51,744 nt of DNA, taken from assembly GCA_020356105.1 (NCBI GenBank), contig CP070634.1:1600098-1651841 (forward strand), written 5' to 3'. Shown piece after piece: positions 45,814 through 51,744 of this stretch. Position 1 is the stretch's first letter. The number at the start of each line of letters is the position of its first letter. Source of the DNA: Rhodospirillales bacterium. GTDB lineage: Bacteria; Pseudomonadota; Alphaproteobacteria; UBA8366; JADFVY01. The notes under the pieces are model-generated. The model saw nothing but the letters and a program-made list of their open reading frames with translations, had not been told where the DNA came from and ran no database searches. Position numbers and translations under genes: made by a program.

Positions 45814-46146
45814 TCAGTTCCTCAGGCCGACGATATAGGCGATGACGTCGTCGGTCTCGCGCCCGGTCAGGATCAGATCGGGCATGTCGGCATGCGGCGT
45901 TCCGAAGAACACGCGCAGCGCCAGCGGCGTCATCGTCGGGTTGTCGGCGATCGCCTGGAAGGACGGCGCGCTGCCCGGCCCGGGGTCCGGCGCGTCCTTG
46001 TCGATCAAGTGGCAGTCCGCGCACACCGAAAGCGACAGGGCGCGGCCCTGCCGCGGATCGCCCGGCAGGCTTTGTGCCATGGCCGCGACGGGCCCAAGCA
46101 GGGCGGCGAGCAGAACGCAGGATATGAAGGTGGCGCGCATCCGCAT
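45814..46146 (-). CDS. Small exported c-type cytochrome
   Basis: 110 residues from ATG 46146 with signal peptide cut near AMA|QSLPG. Heme motif CADCH (42-46) and the axial Met in HADMPDLIL (Met88) make it a class I cytochrome c of about 85 mature residues. Upstream extension of the frame overlaps the MBL gene and is not homologous. Partner unknown. Confidence 0.88.
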   Translation of the reverse strand: MRMRATFISCVLLAALLGPVAAMAQSLPGDPRQGRALSLSVCADCHLIDKDAPDPGPGSAPSFQAIADNPTMTPLALRVFFGTPHADMPDLILTGRETDDVIAYIVGLRN

Positions 46147-46220
46147 GCTGTTGATTGTCGTCCCCGTCGCCGCCCTGTCAAGCACCCGGTCGGATCGCCG
46201 CTCCGGCGCGCCGATTTCGC

Positions 46221-47024
46221 TCAATAGCCGGGCAGCACCAGCACCGTCGGGCGGCGCGGCAGGGCCGGCAGCGAGACCCGCGTCGTCGCCGAATCGTTGA
46301 CCTTGATCTCGAAATCCGAGGACATGCCGATCAGGAACGCCTCGAGCGAGCCGCGGCCGAAATAATGCATCGGGATGACGAGGCTGGCCTGCAGCTCGTT
46401 CAGCGTTTCGATCAGCGTCGGGTGATCGAGCGTCAACCCGCCGTCGACCGCGGCGAAGACGATGTCGAGCCGGCCGATCCGCGCGAACTGGTCGCGCGTC
46501 GGCTTGTGGTGCAGATGGCCGAGATGGCCGATGCACAGATCGGCGGTCTCGAAGATGAAGATCGAGTTGCCGTCGGATTCGACCAGCCCGCCCCAGCTGC
46601 GGATGTCGGTCGCAACGTTGCGCACCAGCACGTCCTCGACCACGAGATGATGCTCGGCGGGGCCGCTGCCGAGCGGGTTCCAGCCGCGCAGCACGTGCTT
46701 GATCGCGGGGTCCGGATAATCGGTGTAATGGGTCTCGTGGGCGTGGTTCATGGTGGCGATGTGCGGCGCAGGGCCGCCGCCGAAATAGCCGGCGTAATCG
46801 GTCGCGATGACGATGCCGGCCGGCGTGCGCAGGCTGAAGGTCGAATGGGTCACATAGGTGATCTCGACCTCCGGCACCGAGACCGTGCCCGGCAACGCCG
46901 CCGGCACGATGCGCGGCCCGTTCTCGACGAAGGCGATGCAGCGGCTCGGCGTCTCGGCCGCGGCCGGCCCGGCCGGGATCGCCCACCAGGCCATCACGGC
47001 CAGAAGCACCAGGCGCACGGTCAT
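46221..47024 (-). CDS. Exported metallo-beta-lactamase-fold hydrolase (UlaG-like)
   Basis: 267 residues from ATG 47024 with AGGAGGAGAGGGAGCG upstream. Signal peptide ends near AAA|ETPSR. MBL-fold landmarks: ITYVTHSTFSLRTPAGIVIA, metal cluster NHAHETHY (in place of HxHxDH), CIGHLGHLHHKPT, FAAVDGG and IPMHYFG with its last His. This layout is nearest to UlaG/ComA-type beta-lactamase-like proteins. It precedes the cytochrome gene; substrate unknown. Confidence 0.83.
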   Translation of the reverse strand: MTVRLVLLAVMAWWAIPAGPAAAETPSRCIAFVENGPRIVPAALPGTVSVPEVEITYVTHSTFSLRTPAGIVIATDYAGYFGGGPAPHIATMNHAHETHYTDYPDPAIKHVLRGWNPLGSGPAEHHLVVEDVLVRNVATDIRSWGGLVESDGNSIFIFETADLCIGHLGHLHHKPTRDQFARIGRLDIVFAAVDGGLTLDHPTLIETLNELQASLVIPMHYFGRGSLEAFLIGMSSDFEIKVNDSATTRVSLPALPRRPTVLVLPGY

Positions 47025-47439
47025 CGCTCCCTCTCCTCCTCTGCTCGCCGCGGCGGACGGGTCTCCGCCCTGCCGCGAGTGTGCCGCAGGCGGCGGCCGC
47101 TGGCCAGCGCAACCGTTGCGGACGGCCGGCCCCTCACGCATTTATGATCGGCGCCGGGCCTACGATGCCGGCAAGAAACAGCTGCTCCTCCGCCCGGCCG
47201 CGCCGCTTGCGGGCGCACCGGCGCAACCTCGATCATCATACGAATTGCAAGATCTACCTTCAAACGGAATGGCCGGGCGCGGAGTCACCCGCCGAGCAAT
47301 TCCGCGGCCGCGGGCGGGTCGCGCGGTGCGGGGCGCGTAGGGGGCCGCGTCGCCGCCGTCGACACCACCGCCCGAAAGATCTTGCGCCCGGCGGCCGAGG
47401 CTATGCCCGGCTCGGATTGACGGAATGCAACGGACGGGA
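47025..47439. other. Intergenic region of about 415 bases, no gene seen
   Basis: Open frames here are GC-rich chance frames. The part next to 47024 carries the ribosome site of the MBL gene. No hairpin or repeat was recognised. Confidence 0.45.
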
Positions 47440-47961
47440 CTACCGGCACGCAACAATGCAATAACGCAAGCCTGACCCCTTTTTGATGATAAGGAACGTC
47501 GAACCGGGCTCCGTCGCCCAATCGGGACGTCGCGCATTGCATAGTAACTCGAGCGTCTGGGCCCGAAACGCGACGGGATCCTTTGCGATGGCGTGATAAA
47601 GCTCGGCGAAATCCTCTTGGATGGCCTCCACTTTCAGCCCGCGCTCCTCCAATTCGCGCGATGAATAAGTCGGTCGCCAGAATGTTAGCCATCCGGTCGG
47701 CTCCGGGTCCGCGACGGCCATTTGGTGCCACGCGTGGATCTCATAGCGATCGTAGAATGCCTCGACAGACGGGATTCGCACGCCCAAGTCGGCCGTCTCG
47801 ATCCAGGCGCCGCGAAGTCTTCCCTTGTCGACCATGAGACCCACTTGCAGATCGTCCGCCACATTTTTGAGGATCAGGGCTCTCGCCGCGTGCGGCAGCT
47901 CCCATATGATGAAATCCTTCCCGAGTTGATCCGTCAGCAATTGTGCAAGAGACTTGTTCAC
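47440..47961 (-). CDS. Hypothetical protein downstream of fetB
   Basis: 173 residues from GTG 47961, five bases after the fetB stop and with GAGGGG upstream. The first 100 residues include DQLGKDFIIWELPHAARAL, DDLQVGLMVDKGRLRG and FYDRYEIHAWHQMA; I do not recognise the family. No signal or membrane segment. Codons are less GC-rich than those of fetB, so it may be a recent addition to this operon. Confidence 0.55.
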   Translation of the reverse strand: MNKSLAQLLTDQLGKDFIIWELPHAARALILKNVADDLQVGLMVDKGRLRGAWIETADLGVRIPSVEAFYDRYEIHAWHQMAVADPEPTGWLTFWRPTYSSRELEERGLKVEAIQEDFAELYHAIAKDPVAFRAQTLELLCNARRPDWATEPGSTFLIIKKGSGLRYCIVACR

Positions 47962-47966
47962 GCCCC

Positions 47967-48770
47967 TCACCCCTTCTTCGCCGCCAGCCGGTCGAGCCGC
48001 AGCCGGTGCCGCGCGTCGGTCAGCCGCGCGGCGCCGGCGAGCACCGCGGTGAGCGCGCCGAAGCCGGTGCCGCCGGCGATCAGGAACATGATCAGCGTCT
48101 GGTACTTGACCGCCTCGACCGGATCGACCCCGGAGAGGATCTGGCCGGTCATCATGCCGGGGATCGCGACCAGGCCGGTCGCCGCCATGGAGTTGACGAT
48201 CGGCATCAGCGCCGTGTGCAGCGCCGCCGCCGCCACGGGGCGCAGCGCCTGCCCGCGCGGCCGGCCGAGCATCAGCTGCGCCTCGATGCCCCCCTTCTCG
48301 CGGCTCGCCGTGGTGGTCAGCGTGTGCAGGCCCAGCGCCACGCCGGTCATCGTGTTGCCGAGGATCATGCCGAGGAGCGGGATCGCATAGCGCGGGTCGT
48401 ACCAGGGCTCGGGCTGCACCTGCGTCGTCAGCGCGAACAGCGTGACAACCGCGGCCGCCGCCAGCATCGCCGCGGTGCCGACGCCGTAACCCCACCAGCC
48501 GGATAACCGGCGCTCCTGCCGCGCCATCGCCTCGCGCCCGGCGAACAGTACCATCAGCAGGGCGAACAGCGCGGTGAGCCAGGGCGAGACCAGCGTGAAC
48601 AGGACTTTGAGCACGAGGCCCATGAGGCCGAGCTGGACGACCATGCGCGCGGCTGCAATCAGGGTGTCGCGGGCCAGGCCGAGCTGCAGCCAGATCGACA
48701 GCCCGGCATTGACGAGCAGCAGCGTCGCCGCCAGCGCGAGGTCGAGATAATCGAGAGCGATCAGCGGCAT
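47967..48770 (-). CDS. fetB: Iron-export-type ABC permease (FetB/UPF0014 family)
   Basis: 267 residues, seven hydrophobic segments. FetB landmarks: LSIWLQLGLARDTLIAAARM, VVQLGLMGLVLK, PLLGMILGNTMTGVALGLHT and IPGMMTGQILSGVDPVEAVK. In E. coli FetAB exports iron and protects against oxidative stress. The ATG at 48770 is preferred (GGGGG upstream). fetA precedes it by 121 bases on the same strand. Confidence 0.88.
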   Translation of the reverse strand: MPLIALDYLDLALAATLLLVNAGLSIWLQLGLARDTLIAAARMVVQLGLMGLVLKVLFTLVSPWLTALFALLMVLFAGREAMARQERRLSGWWGYGVGTAAMLAAAAVVTLFALTTQVQPEPWYDPRYAIPLLGMILGNTMTGVALGLHTLTTTASREKGGIEAQLMLGRPRGQALRPVAAAALHTALMPIVNSMAATGLVAIPGMMTGQILSGVDPVEAVKYQTLIMFLIAGGTGFGALTAVLAGAARLTDARHRLRLDRLAAKKG

Positions 48771-48891
48771 GGTCTGGCCCCCTGTCCGTTCGCGTGGACC
48801 CGGCACCGGCCCGCTCCCGGCCGCCCAACGGTATCGTGCGCCACGGGCGGCCGGACGGCGGCGCGGGCTGGCGCGAACATATCCGGACGAC

Positions 48892-49515
48892 TCACTGGCC
48901 CCGCCTTTCCGGGCGCGCGACGCCCCTCTCGAAGCGCAGGGCGCGTTTCGCGAGGCGCCGCGCCTGGGCCGGATCGTGGGTGACCAGGATCATCGCACCG
49001 CCGTCGGACAGGAACTCGCGCAGCCGCGCCTCGACCGCCCAGGTCGCCTCAACGTCGAGGCCCGAGGTCGGCTCGTCGAGCAGCAGCACCCGCGCGCCCT
49101 GGACCAGCGCGCGCAGCAGCGCGAGGCGCTGGCGCTCGCCGGTCGAAAGACGGCTGACCGACCAGTCGCCGGCCTCGGCCGGGATGCCGAGGCGCGCGGC
49201 CGCGGGCGCGGCGGCGTCCCAATCCTCGAAATGGTCGCACACGCGCTCCGCCCACCAGCCGGACTCGGCCGGAACGTAGGTGACCTGGCGGCGCCAGCGC
49301 GGCGCCGGCATGGAATTGCGGTCCGCGCCGGCGAGCGCGACCGCGCCGTCGCTCGGGTCGAGATCGGCGAGCGCGCGCAGGAACAGGCTCTTGCCCGAGC
49401 CGGACGGGCCCGAGATCGCCAGCGCCTCGCCGGCGGCGAGCGCGAAATCCGGCACCTCGATTCCGGCCCGCTCCAGGCCCGAAACCGAGAGCAGCGGCGC
49501 GGCGTCAGAGGTCAT
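48892..49515 (-). CDS. fetA: Iron-export-type ABC ATPase (FetA-like)
   Basis: 207 residues. Walker A GPSGSGKS (36-43), signature in the variant form LSTGERQRL (123-131), Walker B VLLLDEPTSGLD (143-154) and H-loop VTHDPAQA. Small size and partner gene fit FetA. Start overlaps the end of the preceding methionine synthase-like gene by 11 bases. Confidence 0.87.
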   Translation of the reverse strand: MTSDAAPLLSVSGLERAGIEVPDFALAAGEALAISGPSGSGKSLFLRALADLDPSDGAVALAGADRNSMPAPRWRRQVTYVPAESGWWAERVCDHFEDWDAAAPAAARLGIPAEAGDWSVSRLSTGERQRLALLRALVQGARVLLLDEPTSGLDVEATWAVEARLREFLSDGGAMILVTHDPAQARRLAKRALRFERGVARPERRGQ

Positions 49516-50557
49516 GGGCGGCGGCGCAGAGGTTGGTCAGCTTGGCGACGGCAAGCTCGCGGCCCAAAAGGCCGAGGCCGCAATCGGGCGCGGCGATCAG
49601 CCGGTCGGAATCGATGTGGTCGAGCGCGGCGCGCAACCTCTCGCGGATCTCGTCGACCGTCTCGATCCGGCTCTTGGCCACCGCGACCGCGCCGAGGATC
49701 ACCGTCGTGGTCCTGAACCGCTCCAGCAGCTTGAGGTCGTTGTGGCGGTGCGCGTCCTCCAGCGAGACCGCCTGGATCGACGAGGCCTCGATGGCATCGG
49801 CGAGGCGGAAGTAAGCGTTGCGGTCGGCCTTGGGATAGTCGGGATTGTCGAGCCGGTCGGGATAGCCGCAGCACATGTGGACGGTGCGCACCACGCCCGC
49901 CGGCGCGCCGGCGAAGCACCGCTCCAGGTTCTCGAAGCCGAAATCCAGCGCCGCGTCGGGTTTGCGCGCGAAGACCGGCTCGTCGATCTGGATGCGGGTG
50001 CAGCCGGCCTCCGCCAGATCCAGCAGTTCCGCGTTGATCGCCGCGGCGAGGTCGGCGCCCAGCTTCGCCTCGTCGTCGTAGTGATCGTTGGCCACCGTAT
50101 CGGCGATCGTCATCGGCCCCGGCATCGTCATCTTGACGGGCCGGTCGGTGCAGGCCTGGGCGACCCGCCAGTCATGGGCAAGGAAGCGGTCGCGGGCGCG
50201 CACCGGCCCGGTGATCGTCGGCAGCGCGGCGGCATAGGCGCCGCCGCGCAGCGCCTTTTCGGTCAGGGTCTGAAAATCGATGCCGTCGAGATGGCGGCAA
50301 TGGTAGTGGATGTAGTTCTCGCGCCGCACCTCGCCGTCGGTGGGCAGGTCGATGCCGGCCGCGATCTGGGCCGCGATGACGTCGGCGGCGGCGCGCGCGA
50401 ACAGCGCCTCCGCCTCGGCCCCGGCCCTGGCCAGCTGCGCCGCGTAGCCGGCCGTCGGGTCGACCGTGTCGGGCCCCTCCGGGCCCTGGAACCAGTCGCT
50501 GATCGGCACGTAGTCCGGCTTCGGGAAGGCGCCGATGGTGGTGGTCGCGAGCCGCAT
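49505..50557 (-). CDS. Short cobalamin-independent methionine synthase-like protein (MetE C-terminal type)
   Basis: 350 residues, corresponding to the catalytic half of MetE only. Zinc ligands of this fold are present: His227 and Cys229 (VHMCCGYP), Glu267 (SLEDAH) and Cys326 (APDCGLG). The start TTTIGAFPKPDY is typical of this group of short, or core, MetE homologues. They lack the N-terminal domain that binds methyltetrahydrofolate polyglutamates, and their methyl donors are mostly unclear. The gene overlaps fetA by 11 bases, so the two are cotranscribed. Confidence 0.87.
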   Translation of the reverse strand: MRLATTTIGAFPKPDYVPISDWFQGPEGPDTVDPTAGYAAQLARAGAEAEALFARAAADVIAAQIAAGIDLPTDGEVRRENYIHYHCRHLDGIDFQTLTEKALRGGAYAAALPTITGPVRARDRFLAHDWRVAQACTDRPVKMTMPGPMTIADTVANDHYDDEAKLGADLAAAINAELLDLAEAGCTRIQIDEPVFARKPDAALDFGFENLERCFAGAPAGVVRTVHMCCGYPDRLDNPDYPKADRNAYFRLADAIEASSIQAVSLEDAHRHNDLKLLERFRTTTVILGAVAVAKSRIETVDEIRERLRAALDHIDSDRLIAAPDCGLGLLGRELAVAKLTNLCAAAHDL

Positions 50558-50714
50558 GGCGGGCCTCTTCGTCTGCAGTTCCGGCGGCGCATGCTAGCGC
50601 ATTATGGGGTTGCGGCAAATCGGCAGCGGCGCGATGCGACCCCCTCTTTCTTGAGGGTTTGTTTACCTTCCCGTCACCATTTGCGGCCTAGACTGCGGCG
50701 ATGGAGATTCCGAC

Positions 50715-51605
50715 ATGACGGCGGTACAGGCGACAGAGGCCGGCTGGCAGGACCATATGAGCGCGGCGCAGGCGGCGCTGGATGCCGGCGACGACATCCA
50801 GGCCGAGATGGCGCTCCGGGCCTCGATCCAGGCGGCCGAGAACGGCGACGACAGCCTGCAGCTGGCGGCCTCGCTCAGCAACCTGGCGGCGCTCTACGAC
50901 GCCTATGGCGAGTGCGAGGCGGCGCTGCCGCTCTACGAGCGTGCGCTCGGCATCATGGAGGCGGCCTACGGGCCGCAGAGCGCCGAGGCCGCGAGCATCC
51001 TCAACAGCCTCGCCGAGCTGTACCGCTCGTGGGAGCGCAGCAGCGAGGCGATCCCGCTGTATGAGCGCGCCATCGCGATCCAGGAGAAACGGCTCGGCCC
51101 CGACAATGCCGAGCTGGCGGCAACGCTCAACAACCTCGCGATCGCGCTGCACGACATGAGCGATTACGAGGCGGCCGAGAAGCTCTACCGGCGGGCGCTC
51201 GGCATCATGGAGAAGAGCACCAACGAGGCCCGGCCGGAGCTCGCCGACGTGCTGGTCAACCTCGCCGGGCTGCTCGACGACCGCGGTCGCTACGAGGGCG
51301 CGCTCGGCGCCTACAAGCGGGCGCTCGAGATCCAGGAGAAGACGCTGGAGCCGGACCACCCCTATATCGCAACGACGCTCGGCCGCATGGCCTCGGTGTT
51401 CCAGGCCCAGGGCAACCACCGCGACGCGGTGCGGCTGGTCGAGCGGGCGCTCGAGATCCGCGAGCAGCGGCTCGGCGCCGAGCATCCGGATCTCGTCAAG
51501 AGCCTGGAGAATTTCGCCAGACTCCTGCGCAAGGCCGGCGAGGACGGGCGTGCCCGCGAGATGGACGCCCGCGCCCGCGCGATCCGCGAGAGCATCCGGG
51601 GCTAG
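50715..51605 (+). CDS. TPR (kinesin-light-chain type) repeat protein
   Basis: 296 residues, made of about six 42-residue TPR units with the KLC pattern: ASLSNLAALYDAYGECEAAL, SILNSLAELYRSWERSSEAI, ATLNNLAIALHDMSDYEAAE, DVLVNLAGLLDDRGRYEGAL and TTLGRMASVFQAQGNHRDAV, each followed by ALxIxE. No signal peptide; a cytoplasmic protein-binding scaffold. Single gene, convergent with the tRNA. Confidence 0.9.
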   Translation: MTAVQATEAGWQDHMSAAQAALDAGDDIQAEMALRASIQAAENGDDSLQLAASLSNLAALYDAYGECEAALPLYERALGIMEAAYGPQSAEAASILNSLAELYRSWERSSEAIPLYERAIAIQEKRLGPDNAELAATLNNLAIALHDMSDYEAAEKLYRRALGIMEKSTNEARPELADVLVNLAGLLDDRGRYEGALGAYKRALEIQEKTLEPDHPYIATTLGRMASVFQAQGNHRDAVRLVERALEIREQRLGAEHPDLVKSLENFARLLRKAGEDGRAREMDARARAIRESIRG

Positions 51606-51624
51606 CCATCCTATCCAGGAAGAG

Positions 51625-51699
51625 TGGAGCGGGCGATCGGGATCGAACCGACGACATTCAGCTTGGGAAGCTGACGTTCTACCACTGAACTACGCCCGC
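51625..51699 (-). tRNA. tRNA-Gly (anticodon CCC), CCA encoded
   Basis: Cloverleaf on the minus strand: acceptor GCGGGCG/CGCCCGC, D arm with TAGTTCAGTGGTAGAA, anticodon stem TCAGC/GCTGA around loop TTCCCAA (anticodon CCC), T arm GTCGG-TTCGATC-CCGAT (the G-C and A-T pairs hold), discriminator T and encoded CCA. Reads GGG glycine codons. Confidence 0.95.
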
Positions 51700-51744
51700 G
51701 CCGCCTCAACTTATATGGCACGCCGCGGCGCCGTTCAAGCGCCG

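Noticed and set aside
50641..50664. CCCTC-TTTCTT-GAGGG followed by T-rich tract upstream of the TPR gene
   Set aside because: Only a five-bp stem with no gene upstream on the plus strand to terminate.

Overview
The window is GC-rich chromosomal DNA from an alphaproteobacterium, most likely of the Rhodospirillales or a close relative. The main evidence is gene order typical of that class: xerD, then aroK-aroB-CNNM/CorC transporter, then bolA, a J-domain gene, cobS-cobT and rpmB. MeaB, an Lrp/LysE pair, several organic-acid transport systems and a large TipN-like coiled-coil membrane protein fit the same picture. No species can be named from sequence alone.

Layout. (1) 1-2.2 kb: the end of an iron/phosphonate-type ABC importer (solute-binding protein cut by the window edge, then its ATPase), followed by a dual-specificity phosphatase on the other strand. 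(2) 2.9-9.7 kb: an accessory stretch that is visibly less GC-rich. It holds a HAD phosphatase, remnants of an IS3 transposase and of a MOFRL-type glycerate kinase, a broken sugar-ABC ATPase, an intact D-lyxose isomerase, a DUF4242-nucleotide cyclase fusion, a nitrilase and an isoprenylcysteine methyltransferase-like protein. A repeated intergenic element occurs in three of its gaps. (3) 9.7-13.9 kb: an L-aspartate dehydrogenase-like gene divergent from a complete tripartite tricarboxylate transporter (TctC-TctB-TctA). (4) 13.9-27.1 kb: conserved core genes: xerD with an exported protein of unknown function and a 46-residue membrane peptide, aroK/aroB, a CNNM/CorC protein, DUF2889 and CBS proteins, bolA, a J-domain protein, aerobic cobaltochelatase cobS/cobT, DUF2937, a Tat-exported dienelactone hydrolase and rpmB. 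(5) 27.3-36.7 kb: tricarballylate dehydrogenase-like tcuA with a 4-oxalomesaconate tautomerase-like gene; a VOC protein translationally coupled to meaB; acs preceded by a LuxR-type regulator with a degenerate receiver; a coupled EVE/Rieske pair; and a divergent Lrp/LysE pair. (6) 36.7-51.7 kb: the 1100-residue coiled-coil protein, an MFS transporter, an orphan TRAP-type binding protein, a secreted nuclease-like protein, DUF1989, FKBP, Kelch, YajQ, cytochrome c and MBL-fold genes, a FetA/FetB pair overlapping a short methionine synthase-like gene, a TPR protein and tRNA-Gly(CCC).

How the parts fit together. The window is rich in small-acid metabolism: di/tricarboxylate uptake, tricarballylate/aconitate-like oxidation, acetate activation, propionate/methylmalonyl-CoA support through MeaB, and aerobic B12 synthesis through CobST. 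The 2.9-5.9 kb segment looks like a decaying sugar/polyol catabolic locus. The observations most worth a second look are the intergenic repeat family, the DUF4242-cyclase fusion, the TipN-like protein with a CtrA-like box, the degenerate acs-linked regulator, two possible leaderless transcripts, and unusual translational couplings (VOC-MeaB, EVE-Rieske, MetE-FetA). I found no CRISPR array, prophage or obvious defence system.
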